This document shows positions 34,143-62,407 of a DNA stretch of 64,000 nt, one piece after another. This stretch comes from Zygnema cylindricum (lineage: Eukaryota > Streptophyta > Zygnematophyceae > Zygnematales > Zygnemataceae): positions 62,001-126,000 of the forward strand of contig JBBHKE010002671.1 of assembly GCA_037447655.1 (NCBI GenBank), in the 5' to 3' direction. Under the pieces are notes generated by a model. That model was not told the DNA's origin. It was given only the letters and a program-made list of their open reading frames with translations, and searched no databases. Position 1 is the first letter of the stretch; every line of letters begins with the position of its first letter. Position numbers and translations under genes: made by a program.

Positions 34143-34579
34143 ACATGGGGACATACCCTAAATTTTGAAAAACATTCGGACAAATTTTTATTTTTCGGTG
34201 AGTTTTAAGGTATTTTTATATAAACCGTCAGATTTGGACGATCGGACGGTCGCTGATCAAAGAAGCGATCTAAGAAGATCACATGAAAAGCCCATAACAC
34301 AACTTACGATAGGACTTACGTTCGCGTTTTTTTTTTCTGGGTTTCTTTTTCGGGTTTTTTTTCCCGCGGAATGTCATTCTACGCCGTGTCAGTTCGCTAA
34401 AAAAAATCGTCCAGCGGCGTGCGCTGTACTATGATGATACGTCACATTCGTACGTTCGTACAAGAGTGTGCACAACACACACATATAGTATGCTTACTCT
34501 AAGCGAGTTTTGTGCCAAGTTTTGTGCGCCTACCAAAAGCCTACCATGAAAACGCCTACTTTTGAACTATGATATGAAT

Positions 34580-34883
34580 CATAGTTCAATAGTAGGAGTT
34601 TTTATGGTAGGCCTTTGATCGGCGCCTTTATCGTAAGTTGTGTTATGGGCTTTTCATGTGATCTTCTTAGATCGCCACTTTGATCAGCGACCGTCCGAAC
34701 GTCCAAATCGGACGATATAAATAAAAATTTTGGTTCGAATGTTTTAATTGGTCCAATTTTTGGTTGAATGTTTTTATTGGTCCGAATAGGTCCGAATTCA
34801 ATAAGGGTCTTAAGGTCATATAGTATGTTTTGCATTCAATAGGCATATTGTATGGGCCTACTTTCACCTACTTTTGAACTATG
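34580..34883. mobile_element. hAT-like element E4
   Basis: The left end CATAGTTCAATAGTAGGAG directly follows the TSD of E3. The right end CCTACTTTTGAACTATG is at 34883. The 304-bp interior matches E1 (GGCGCCTTTATCGTAAGTTG, GCGACCGTCCGAACGTCC), in opposite orientation to E3. Confidence 0.75.
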
Positions 34884-34892
34884 CGCTCTACC

Positions 34893-35714
34893 CATAGTTG
34901 TTCAAAACGCATTTTATTCACGATTCCAACGCTCGTACAATATGTAGAAATTGGAGAGATTGATTTGAAAAAATCGTAAAAAACGTTATTGAATTTTTTT
35001 TGTACAAATCTGTATTTGTTAACAAAATTTGAATTGAACATGTACCGCAGTTTGTACACTTTTTGTCAAATGAGCGGTAAAAAACAACATATATACAAAT
35101 AATTATCACACCTCACGTATGCATCGGAACATCTAGATCAACTGGTTATGGTCAATATTATCAGCGGGTGCTAGGGGCGTACGTAGGCCTAGATTCAACT
35201 CTTGCCAAACGCTCATTTTTTGTCAGAATAAAATTCTCCGTCGTTCACAGACAGGCAGCCATGGCCTTCTCTCTCTACCTCTCCGAGAGCGTCGGTAATG
35301 GCGTCTTCTTTGAATTTTCGCTTTCAACTGTTGAATTATTTATGGTGGCTTCCTTTTGAAAATTTAAAGAAGACACCCGTACACATTTTGAACTTACGGC
35401 GCTCAAATAGTGTGACACCGCAACGTTTCTTTTTGAAAATGTCTGTAGACATGGCGATAATTTTCCGTACATTTCTTTGTACATTCTGATCAGTTTACTG
35501 AACAGAAAGTACCGATACGTGCATCGAATATTTTCGTCAATTTCCGTACAGTTTCCGTAAATATTCCTACAGTTACCGTAATTTGTCTATAGGTTACCGT
35601 AAATTTCCAGTTTCACTTTACAATAGATGTTTTTTTGCGATTTTTTGAAAAGTCACGTACAATACGTAGAAAAACTGGACAAATGGAAACAATCGTGTGT
35701 ATTGAAAAACTAGG
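34893..35714. mobile_element. hAT-like element F3
   Basis: The left end CATAGTTGTTCAAAACG and the right end TTGAAAAACTAGG (diverged) sit between perfect 8-bp direct repeats GCTCTACC (34885-34892 and 35715-35722). The interior shares the GTTTACTGAACAGAAAGTAC phrase with F1/F2. Small open frames are present but no transposase. Confidence 0.7.
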
Positions 35715-35722
35715 GCTCTACC

Positions 35723-36636
35723 CATAGTTGTTCACGACGATTAGTGCGAACGTACTGTACGCGACGAATTGTACGTAACAAACGCACTGAGCCTTTTGAT
35801 AAAATCGCAAAAAATCGTTAATGAATTTCCTTCCGTACTATTCCGTACATAAAAAAACAAAAAACTATTACATATAACGCAGTTTGCAATTTTTCCCGTT
35901 TAATGAGCGGTAAAACAATAAACTCTTTATATTTTTATCACACTCTTTGCTGGTATCGGAACTTCTTCACCAACTGTTAGTCCAGTCGTTCAATTTAGGG
36001 TACGCTACGCACTGGACGTACCCGATTTCGAATGCCACGAAGGTAAAATTTTATGAAATTTCGTCTGTCCGAGCCTCCTAATAATAAATATCGATGCATA
36101 ATCGGTTGGCCAGAAGAATCCCATCGTCTGCAACCTTCACGTGCTCCCACTCCTCTCCTCGATTTCTGGGCATGATTGCTTTTGTCGAAGTCTGGAGGCG
36201 AGGATAGTAAAAAGCTTGGGAGGGAGGAGGGTAGGATATGGGGAAGCGACTTCCTCGCGGTTTCGTTTTCAATGTTCCATGGCGTCGTCTTCTTTCAAAA
36301 AAAAATGAAGAAGACGCCCGTACAAATTTCAAACTGAACGCGCGAAATTATTGTGACGTTCAATGTCTCTTTTCGAAAATGTCCGTACATTTTCGATTAT
36401 ATAACGTACAACTTCCGTGGTATTCCTGTTCAGTTCACTGAACAGAAAGTACCAATAAGTACGACACATATTCCCCATTTTTTCCCGTACATATCCGTAA
36501 AAAAATGTACAGTTACAGTAATTTGTTGACATGTTCCCGTGAATTTTCAGTTTCAGTTTACAGTATACGTTTTTTTACGATTTTTTCAAAATTCACGAAT
36601 TATAAAGGAAAAAATCGCGCGATTTGAACAACTATG
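35723..36636. mobile_element. hAT-like element F2
   Basis: The ends CATAGTTGTTCACG and GATTTGAACAACTATG are flanked by GCTCTACC (35715-35722) and CCTCTACC (36637-36644). Left and right arms match F1 in inverted orientation over several hundred bp, but the centre (about 36060-36250) is different, so F2 carries its own filler of unknown origin. Confidence 0.75.
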
Positions 36637-36649
36637 CCTCTACCCTCTA

Positions 36650-36848
36650 CACCGTCGATTGTATTTAGCGTGTAGAAATTATTAGAGTAAAGAAAAAATT
36701 AGCGTCATTAATTCTAATTCAGTGCCAGGAGACGTGGCAAATTATGGTCCACGTCCTTAAATAGCGTCATTTATTCTATTTAAGGTTCAAGGGTCAAAAT
36801 TTAGGGGCACCGAATTAGTGTTCAACACGCTAAATACGATCGACGGTG
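36650..36848. mobile_element. TA-type MITE
   Basis: 199 bp with near-perfect inverted ends CACCGTCGATTGTATTTAGC / GCTAAATACGATCGACGGTG. TA lies on both sides (36648-36649 and 36849-36850). Confidence 0.75.
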
Positions 36849-36850
36849 TA

Positions 36851-37394
36851 CTATACGCATACTATGAGTGGAAATATGGAAATCATTATAATACGCATAT
36901 AGAATGAATTAAGGCCGTGTCCACCAAAAAGCAGCAGGCCGTACGATTCGAAAGTAGAACCATTGTGAATAATTTGTACGAATTTAAGTACCTTCCAGCT
37001 TTTTATGAAACCAGTAAATCGAAACTGAACCTCCGCTCTTATCTCCTCCGCACAAGCTTGTGTTATTGATTTCTATTTGTTTTCTCCATTTCCATCTGGA
37101 TTATCTACAGATGTTCTAGAGGATGGCAGTATGTGTTGTAGGCCTATGGCTTACATCTTCACAAACTTTTTCACTGCATAGTCAACAAGCTCTAAAACTA
37201 AATGTTGTGTCGATAAGTAGAGTGTCGTTTTTACAGTAGAGAGAAGTCATAAATTGAAATTTAAGTCGAATTCATTTACGTGTACTTGAATTTGAAGTGC
37301 ATACATTTTCTGGACAATTTTTTGCTATTTATCAGACTTGACACTTTGAACTTGAGTTTTTTTTTCCAGTTTCTTTTTTTTTAAGAACAACGAT
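36851..37394. other. upstream region of the MPO1-like gene
   Basis: AT-rich, no gene seen. A pyrimidine-rich stretch (TTTTTTTTTCCAG at about 37358) just before the start codon could be an acceptor, so an untranslated or short coding first exon upstream is possible. No clear TATA box. Confidence 0.4.
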
Positions 37395-40382
37395 ATGTTA
37401 CAACGTAAACCTAGCAATGGAGGGTTACCAAAACAAAAATTCAGATTATTACCGAAATTGCCGCCGTATAGGGCAAGCCCGTTGGAAACTGATAATTCAT
37501 CACAGCTAAATCAAAGACGAAGTCAATCAATGACTGTTTTTGAAAGCGTTGACACTAATACTCTCAACGGTGGTGATTTGGATGAGCAAGTTGCATGTTA
37601 TGCTGCCTACCACAATAATACTATTAATGTCGCTATACACATGATATTTTTTTGTCCAATTCTGTTCACAGCTCTTGTATTCTGCACCTTCACACCCGCA
37701 TTTTTGCCGACACCTCTTCCGTTTGGTCCTTTTCCTGGACATGAATACGTAGTTTTCAATTTTTCTTTCTTCCTCGCGGCGTTCTATGCTTTTTACTTCA
37801 TCACTCTGGACAGGAAAGCTGGTTGGCTGGCAGCTCTTTTTTCTGTCAGCTGTTGGATATCTGCGAATGCATTTGTTGACCACCTCGGTGGTAGTTTAGC
37901 TTGGAAGGTGTGCTCAATTATTCCGTGATTTGATGTCATCATCTGAGTATTGTATTTTTTTATTTTTTTTTGTTTGCCATAGTCTTTGTGTTTGTATGTT
38001 TGTGCCTGAGTGTTTGTTGGTGTTTGTTCATTATGCAGAGTGAAACAAGCTCTTGTCGTTTCTTTTTATTTTTAATGTTCGCAAAAGCTGCGATATCAAG
38101 CTTTATAATTTGTAAGCTGTGTTTTGTTGCGTGCTTGTGTTGGTTTTTGAGGAAAGTTGTATTTGTGTCATGGTTCTTGTGTTCTAAATTTATAAAAAGG
38201 CTTCTGACTCCTTGATTGCTAGCAAATTTGAATGTATTGCTGAAATTCTTTCCAGCTTGCCACTGGAGGTTCATTGTATTCTCTGGATTCTGACATGCAA
38301 TGCATCTGGCATCACCATTGTTCAGTTTGGTGTTGCGTCAGCATTGTTTTCAGCTGTTTTTAAAAAACAAGGCACTGTTGTTAAAGTTTATTTTTTAGAG
38401 CATTGTTTTCAAAGAATTGTTTCTAAAGCATTGTTTTCAGAGGTCAGGAAGTTTACTGATATAAAAATCGTAATTTGTTGGCTGAAGGTGGCGTTGATCC
38501 TCCACGGTTTTGCTTGGCTGAACCAATTTCTTGGCCATGGCGCATTTCAGGTAGGAAATGTCAATATTGCACGTTGTCAACAGTTTGTTTAAATACAAGA
38601 AATCTTATCCTGTTTAAATACAGGCCAGGGTCCGTTAAAAAAATCACTAATAACTTCCTTTTTGCTTATTCACTCTGACTTCAGACAACCATTTAGAATC
38701 TTGATAAACCAAGCAGCTTCAGAACGACAGAATGGAAACACATTAGCTGGTAAAGTTAACTTATTTTTCTGGGGAACTATTATCCCCAGTGGCATAGAAG
38801 TGTGGTTCTTTGTTTTAGGTGTTTTCTTGTGGGAAGGTTGTGGTAGTGTAAAACTATTGTCTTTCTTTTTTTTGACATCCTAAAATCTATGTTTCATAAA
38901 GGATTTTGGCTCGTACAGCCAAGTGTATCTATGTTTTTGACCTCCTCCATCCTACTAGGCTTCTCCTTTCTATAAAACTGCAGTTGTTCAGATATTTTAT
39001 TGCCTTACACAGGGTTTCCATAACAATATTTTTGTATTTTCTATTAGAGACTGATGTACTTTTTTGTCCTATTGCATGACTGGGATCTGGAACTTCCAGG
39101 GACAAGCACCTGCTCTCCTGGACAATATTGCTCAGGCTGTTCTCATGGCACCTTTTTTTGTAATTTTTGAGGTTTGTTCCATTATGCCTTTTGACATTAA
39201 ATTTTATCGCTGATATCAAAGGATAATAAGTTGTCGAGGTAATGTGAAAAAAAGTAATTTAAATATGTGGCTGTTAGCAGTTTTGTATTAGCTATAAAGC
39301 AAATGACTAAAGAAGACATATAGTTGCAGTATGTCTGGGAAATCTGTATTAAGTACTTACGCTGTATCTTGTGATTTTTCGCACGCGCGAGCACGCTGAT
39401 TGGGTCCACACCTCGTTTTCTCCGCGCGACCGTATGTTTAGGGTTATTTTATTTCTCTCTTTTTTTTGTTTTATTATAAAAAAACACAAAACAGACCCTA
39501 TGACCCTATTGCGATACCCGATTACGGCGTGTGGGACTATCTCTTCCCGGTGTGGACACAGTGACACACGGTTTTCTTAACTACTGGGCCTCGTAACAAA
39601 CCTAGTCTGTATCTCTGGTTGTTTCTTTACCTACCGTAACGCCCACCCCTAGGACGTTCAAACAAATAGGGTATAATCAAGTAGAACTTTTTTAATATTG
39701 CTTTCTGACAAAAGTTCAAAAATTTGAAAAATACACACCAGTTTGCTGTACATCGACAATATTCTCTATGCCGGTAGAAAGCCTGACAGCTGTACTTTTT
39801 GTAAACAATGTTACACTATGAAAAGTTCAAGTCCATTAAAAACACGTCACTAAAAGGTCAATATTTAGAACGCAAAATGGTACCTATTGAGCCGGCTTTC
39901 AGGGTGGTTCTTTCAGTATTGCTGCATTTTTCGACGAGGCTAAAAAATACATAACCGATGGCGGATTCCTTGATATCAGCGATCGGTTGTCTTTTTTTCT
40001 TGCTGTCTCAGCCTCTTTCTGTCTCTTTTGTCTCCGCTGCTGTTCTTTCTGTCTCTCTTCCTGTCTCCCTTCCTATCTCTTTCTCCCTCTTTCTGTCTCT
40101 TTCTGTCTCACTTTCTCTCTCTTTCTGTCCCTTATTTTTTTTAAGGAATTGGTGCATTGCTGAAGTAGACATCCTCCTGACGATTCCTCCCCCCCCCACA
40201 CCCCCCCTTCTTCTCCTCTCCCTCCTCCTGCTCCTCCTGTTTCGGTGCAGCTCCTAATAGGATTTTTCAAGCATGAGCCTTCTCCGGGGTTCACAAGGAA
40301 TCTTGCAGCTAAAGTGAAATATGAAAGGGAGTTTTCAAGAGGAAAAAAGGCTAAGGAAAATATTGTATCGTTTCAAGATTGA
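37395..40382 (+). CDS. MPO1: MPO1-like (DUF962/YGL010w) 2-hydroxy fatty acid dioxygenase
   Basis: Four exons: 37395-37907, 38488-38550, 39100-39171 and 40251-40382, all in phase 0, giving 259 residues. The family is an ER membrane protein; yeast Mpo1 is an iron-dependent dioxygenase that shortens 2-hydroxy fatty acids by one carbon in sphingoid-base degradation. Visible: EQVACYAAYHNNTINVAIH (His73, His82), hydrophobic helices about 84-105, 117-136 and 141-160, then HGFAWLNQFLGHGAF (His177, His188) across exon 2, APALLDNIAQA and the tail KHEPSPGF. The four His match the family's metal-ligand pattern. The N-terminal roughly 57 residues are a basic/polar extension; a second Met (residue 46) could be the real start. 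A CT-rich SSR and a C-run sit in intron 3 near the last acceptor. A possible poly(A) signal AATAAAA is at about 40729. Confidence 0.88.
40010..40240. repeat. TCTCTTTCTGTC SSR and C-run in intron 3
   Basis: About 120 bp of (T/C)TCT(T)GTCTC repeats (40010-40130) and C-rich runs at 40186-40207. They directly precede the acceptor at 40250 and may serve as an extended polypyrimidine tract. Confidence 0.8.
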
Positions 40383-42254
40383 ATCAAACTGTGGATCTGT
40401 AATTCCTTAGATATGTAGAGTAGAATCAGATTAGGAGGAGGTTAAGTTCGCATTCATGGGCTCTGTTTAGTTGTACATAAATAGGCTTCGAGGTTTTGTG
40501 CTGTTTTGTCTCTTTATAGACATCAAAATTTTCGGCCTTCCAGGTTACCAATCAGATTGCTCTGAGGTGTACCGCCAAGATTTCGAACCTTGGTTGTATT
40601 GAGCGATATGTAGTTATTTTCAAAAGGTTGCGTAGGCATGCAACTGACATTGTGATTAATTTGACCATTTTACATTATCTGCAGTAAAGCTTTCATGAAG
40701 ATGGAGTTTTCATGAATGTTTTGGTGAAATAAAACCATTTTCACATGCTTGTGAAATAGATCGAAATTATATTTTTAAACTTACGATATAGAGGTGTTTT
40801 TCTGGAACAGGCAGGCATGGTGGTATCAAACCGATTTTTTTCTGGTATTGTTCAGAATGAAGGTACTCTTCAAATGTAAAAGTTTATGGTTAGGTATGTT
40901 TTTTTGCAAGGTGGTATGTAAATCCTCCATCGGGGTACACGCTTCGAATCTGAAAATGTGGGAACAGGTGAATTTGTGAAGTAATGGTGCCCCATGAACT
41001 ATGGAAATGATTGGTGTTATGACAGTGGTACCAATATGTTGTTGACTGAAAAAGTTTGAAAGTCGGTTTGTTGATACAAGGAAGCCATGAAAAGCCATTG
41101 TTTACCATACTTAAAAGCTAAATGAAACAAGGTTTGATGAAGGCCGAATTACAAGACTGCTTGGCGGTTTAAGGCACACGTGACGCCTTTCGGTGAGGCA
41201 GTTTTCTTGGAGAGCGTTTTACACAACACAGATGCACAGCAGAGCTTTTTTATGTAGACACGTCTGTTTGCCTTCCTCCACGGTACCTTATGCTGTGCAC
41301 CATAACCACATACTCTCACACCTATTTTGCTTCCCCTTTGCTCCTCCAAAGCTTGCTTCCTATGCTGCTTAGCACAGCACTACGCTCTGTCGCTTCTACC
41401 AAAAAAAATCACCGCTTCAGAGGCTAGCCCATGGACTTTGGAATTTGTTAGAGGCACATATAGTCATAGACTAACTCCAAGCATTTGACTTATATATGCA
41501 TGTAAGAAAGTTAGCTTTAACCAAAACCGGAGAATAGTTGTCTTAAGCTCTAGGGGTGTACATCTGGTAGTTACGTAACTTATGCTTACATGGCACCATT
41601 AGGTGAGCTCTCATAGAATTTAGTGCTGTTTTAATAATGCTAAAATGTGCAGCCATTTTGCACGCATAAATCAAAAATTCTTATCATTTTCTTAGAAAAA
41701 TTTAATACCATACCAGGTTGAAGTGTTAAAATCAGGATCAATTCTCACTACTTCTGTAAATGCGCACTCAAAGAGGACAAGAGGAATAGTGGCGCAAAAA
41801 CTTAACCACAACATACACAAGTATTGGTCATATATGCAAAAACTTTCAGGATCAAACTGCATTTTAGTCCATTTTGTAGCCAACACTTGCATCCAGTACA
41901 CAATCCTTCCCAAAAATGATGACCTTACAAAGAGAATGATATTATGGTTGAAAACCTAGACAAAAGCCTCACTTGAAACTAAATTGTACTCAGAATATTG
42001 ACAAGTCCAAAAAAGGAAACAGGTTTTGAACCACTGCCTCTTGATACATATCCTCTTCGAAACAACGTGAACCAAACAATATCAAACAATACTCTAATTC
42101 CCCTCCTCTCCTCCTGCAATATACATTCTGGGACTCGTGTACAGCACTATCTTTCCAACCCTTACCAACTATCCTTAAAAACCACGAATATATCAAAATG
42201 AGCTGGACAGCCTTCTGTCTCTACCGACATTATTTTTTTCCTTTTCCACTGTCC
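40383..42254. other. intergenic, tail-to-tail between MPO1-like and LACS
   Basis: Contains the 3' ends of both convergent genes. No additional exon, RNA gene or complete mobile element seen. Confidence 0.5.
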
Positions 42255-58069
<15,815 letters not shown>

Positions 58070-61000
58070 ATTATAGCTCTTATCCTCGTCAAAAGTGGCA
58101 GCCATGGATGTAAAACTCAACCAGCAATAGTTCTAGGTTGTGATGAAAAAGAAAAAGAAAGGAATTGAAAACCGACTTCAAGGTGAATAAAGTTAGAAAA
58201 CAAAAGGCTGAACAGAAGCAATTTATAAATTTCTTTAGCTTGAAAGTTATTTGTAGACAAATGCCATCACTTTTATTACTGGTTACTAGTAATATATGCA
58301 ACTGTCTTCTATCTGCTGTACATCCTACCAAGGTTACAAGAAGCAAAAGCAGCTGATTGTACTTTTAGAGGTCCGTACGGCTGTGACTCGTCACAGTATT
58401 AACTTTCTGGAGTTAAATTGTTTACAGTTTTCTTCTTTCTTTATTGTTGGTTGATAACGCTGAAACACCAATGAGAATGTCAAGGTTGGCATGACAATTG
58501 AATCGACCTTTCATCAAATTTTTACTTAACTTTGTCAGCTTGTTGAACGTGTATCGGTAAAATGGATAGTAAAATTTGGCTGTTTTTCATGAGGATGGTG
58601 ATCAAAGTGGATTCATTAGCGATAGATAAGTTCCTTTCAGCCCCTCCGGGACTTTGTTACATCAGCGCCGACCTGGCAGCTTGCGTGGCAATTGACCTAG
58701 CTATGCTTTACATTGGGCACAGCTCTCTACCTAAATAGAATTAGTAGTCGCTTATCTATATAAAATCGCAAAAGAAAGCGGCATAGCATTGATGTCGAAA
58801 CCGCTTCCAGTACAATATATGGCGGTGAAGGAACATAATCGGACGGTAACTAGTGAAGTCAACCCAAATTGTACGGCCACATCGTGGCCTATAGTACGGA
58901 ATCGCCAGCTCCTGGGAGCAAGGGACGTCGCAAAGTTGTCCGGTATATCCAGAGTGGAATCTTACAGTACGATATTTTATTATTTTTGCATTTTCCCGTA
59001 CAATTGTGAAATCCGTACCTTGTGTGAAGGAGATTCGTATTCCAATATTTTTCATTTATGGAGCAGCCCATCCATCAAACGATTTTACAAAGGTTACTTG
59101 AAGACATAAACAAGAAAACAATATACGATTTTTTTCTAGATTGTTAGGAATTGACAAAACGGTGGACCTCCATATAAGGATTTCTGTCATTGTCTCGATT
59201 CTTTACTGGAAAAAAGTCATTGATAGTCCAGACAGTCTCGACCTTTTCGTTCTGCATGCCGACTATTCGGAAGCTAAAGGATAAAATTTCCATAATTGGA
59301 ATTTTTCCATGTCAATTGTTAGAGAAATATAGATTACATTGATTTACTCTTTAAGATGTATGTTCGTACGCCTGTGTGTATAATATGTATGACGTTCTTG
59401 AAAACATGTTACTAAAAAAAAAAAATCTTATCATTTTTTCAAAAAGTACGTTCTTTTCAAACAGAATAAACTTCAAAATCTTTGGTCGCATTTGTGAGTT
59501 TTGTGAAATGCTAGAGTCCTTCGAATCTTTTAGTCAATCAAGCCCAAAGGACGAAGGGCTTGTAGTCAAGACTATCCCTCCCTTGATGTTCTATAACATT
59601 TGGTTGTCGTCTACCAACTATAGCTTGAGGTCAAGAACTTATGTTTCATCGAAATTGCAAAGTCATATGTGAAAGCCTCAGTCAAATTAGAAGATAACTT
59701 TTAGGCATCCTTCATCAATATAATTTTCAATATTTTTTGCGATGATTATTGTGGAATTTATTTTTAAAAGGAAAGGAGTGACAACGAATGCATCGTGCGA
59801 GAAAATTCTTCACCAATCACTTTAGATTAGAAATGTCGATTCAGCACTTCCAAGAGTTTGTACTTTTACCATAACACTTTTAAACGAAATTGCGTAATCC
59901 TCATATCGTATTATCAAGACTTGGGACAGTATTGTCACGTATGAAGCGTTTGGAAGTGTCGTCATAATTTTTTCACTCTTGGAAGTGTTAGATATTCCCT
60001 TCCAATTTAAAGTGACTGGTGAAGGATTTCTAACATGGTTTGTTTTCATTTTCACTCATTTTCACTAAACACGATTTCCACGATAGTTATGATCAAAACA
60101 AAATTTAAAACCATATATACGAAGGATGTCTAAATTGACCATCTAAATTTGACTTTGTTTTTCACATATTGATTAGATGACGAAAGATAAAAATGGCTGG
60201 AAAAGCGAGATAATTTCTTTTAGCCCAGGGAGGAAATTACAGTTTTTGCAAAGTAATACTTAGCTCACGCAAGAGAAAAGTTATAGATAGGATAGTCTCG
60301 CGCCTTTTTAAGACCATCTCGAGAATTTTGGTTTGTTAGTCCTTAAAGTCGCATTTGTATGAGCTAACAGTCCATTCTACTTCAGAACCATTATAAAGTT
60401 GGGATTGGGACTATTTTTAGATGGATGTTGAGTAGATGATATAAATTATATAACAGCTGTTTTAAGGCATAACAAAACTAACTAATTGAGATTTTTACGG
60501 AGAACATTCAGAGTTAGCTTAGGACTTTAGGGTTTTTGTTGAGAGCAGACTGGGCGGAAGTTTTGAGACGGCATGTGAGCACAAGGACAGTATGTACATT
60601 TTGTCATATATAGCCAGACCACGATTTAAATTTGATTTTCCTCGTACCGACTCCATTCTAATGAGTGGTAACTCTAAGCTGTCACCATAACAGCTTCATG
60701 TGAGGAGAGGACATAGGACACAGAATATTTTAACAGACCAGAGAAGACGAACAAATCACGTTTTTTAGGAACACAACAGAAAAGACGTTAACTATACCAG
60801 GAATATTTGTAGAAACGTAGATATATATTAGACAGAACTGTTCTGTCCAGCGGAAACGTTATTCCGTTGGCCGAAGGTTGACTTTCCATTGAACTGACGA
60901 GTAAATGAATTTTTTTTTTTGTTTTTTGAATGGTTAACATTTTCCTGAAGGGCTTGACCATATGTATACCATGGATTGTTATTAGCATGAATAACACTAA

Positions 61001-62407
61001 CTCTGTGCCAACTTTTTCTAGTCACCAAACATAAAACGGCGTTAGTAGTACTTGTTTTTTTCCTAACTTTAAATGGTTTTAAGTTGGGCACGTCACCGTA
61101 ATTACAACACTAGTAAAAACCAGTAATTTCTTTACTCTAATAGTGACTCGCGGTGTAGTTTATCAGAGATTTCAAAATAACAAGTCACATCTGCCAAGGC
61201 CGGAACACACCAAGCTCCTGAAACCAACTTCACCAATATTGACCGACTTTCAGGAGCCATATGTTTGATGTTCCAACATGCTCACAATTGCACACCAAAA
61301 TTGACGTAGTTTTGTCTCCGTTGTACAGACAAACTGACGTCAAGTATACTAAGAGAGAGAAACACAAGCATTGATAGGATATAACTTAAAAGAATGATTG
61401 CACATGTCATTTCCTGCCGTATGTAAAGCAAATATATCCATGGTAAGGATCAAGTAAACGAGACACATTACAGGAGGTCAACTATTTGTGCAAAACCATG
61501 TTCTTTGAACCATGTTGTATGAACTGTATAAGATGTAAAACAAATAACTCACAACAGGTAAAGTATGCGAACGAACGCTCGCGTAAATACATCTGAGAAA
61601 AAACAACCAATGAACTGATTCATCCGTGCCTTTGCAGATGCCCAACCTACATTCCAAAAACTCTGACCTAACAAAAATCCACATCAAATGGAGCAGAGTA
61701 AGCAAATCACGCACAGACAATAAAGATAAAACAGAGACCTTTGTTCATCATGAAGATGTACAGAAAAAGATGGGAATGAAGTCATAGCCCAGCTGTTCAC
61801 ATTTTTTACATATTCAAGAACATAAAAAGCTTTGGAACAATTACGACGAGTCTGAATCAGTTCATGCCACGGCACAGCGTAGCTCAATTGCATAGAAGTA
61901 TCCAACTTCGGCTTGTAAACTGCATTCCTTCTTACAAAGTGACTTCTTCAGTCAGAGCTGTTGAGGAACTACTTCACGTTCACAGGGTTTATAGCAATTT
62001 TGGAAAAGTGAAAGCTGAGTAGTAGAAACATGTATGGGCTTTCACTAACCCTAGGAAGGATAGAGACTGCTCATAATTTGTTGGACAAAGGCCTATTGCT
62101 GGCAACTGGATGGCAAGCAGAATCACCCCTTTCACAATACCCCAGCAATGCTTCACAGAACCGGGAAAACAAAATGTGGCTACTCCATGATTGAGAATAG
62201 TTGTGATGAAATTCGTAACTGATAGCCTGGAGTATCGTCATATGCATCGTTATCAGAATGCTCTAACACCTGCGTCAATGATATCACCATTGCCACTGAT
62301 AGGAGTTGCTTTTGCTGCTAGCCGTTCAACAGGCATGTATGGTCATTCCTCCCGAGCGATGGGCTTTCCATCGTTTTACTGACGAATATGTGTTGCCATA
62401 TCGTTTA
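58070..62407. other. LACS promoter side and gene-free DNA
   Basis: The LACS 5' region starts here (no TATA identified). Nothing else is supported until the stop of the OB-fold gene at 62408, apart from a MITE at 60969. Short open frames at 58756-59109 and 59376-59672 show no family resemblance. Confidence 0.5.
60969..61155. mobile_element. TA-type MITE, degenerate
   Basis: The right end AATAGTGACTCGCGGTG is followed by TA. The left end CCATGGATTGTTATTAG is its diverged partner, with internal GGCACGTCACCGTAATTAC. Confidence 0.5.

Larger units (their letters stand above)
15304..34158. mobile_element. PIF/Harbinger-like element (split by copia A)
   Basis: Its tips are GGGTATGTCCCCATGT (15304-15319) and the exact complement ACATGGGGACATACCC (34143-34158). 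It is flanked by TAA on both sides (15301-15303 and 34159-34161). A 3-bp TAA/TTA TSD is the hallmark of PIF/Harbinger. E1 shows the same host sequence uninterrupted. The element's own sequence is 15304-16512 and 33292-34158 (about 2 kb, part of which is a later tandem duplication). I see no DDE transposase in it, so it is probably non-autonomous. Superfamily is inference from TSD and TIR. Confidence 0.7.
15141..34571. mobile_element. hAT-like element E3, outermost shell of the nest
   Basis: The left end CATAGTTCAAAAGTAGGTG (15141) and the right end CCTACTTTTGAACTATG (to 34571) are flanked by the perfect 8-bp TSD ATATGAAT (15133-15140 and 34572-34579). The element proper is 15141-15303 plus 34162-34571, under 600 bp. 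The remainder is the Harbinger-like insertion with its own insertions. The right part contains GTTTTTTTTTCTGGGTTTC-like sequence (34320-34500) absent from E1, so E3 is a longer variant. Confidence 0.75.

Noticed and set aside
58756-59109. Frames of about 100 codons on both strands upstream of LACS
   Set aside because: No recognisable domain, no splice logic, overlapping on opposite strands.
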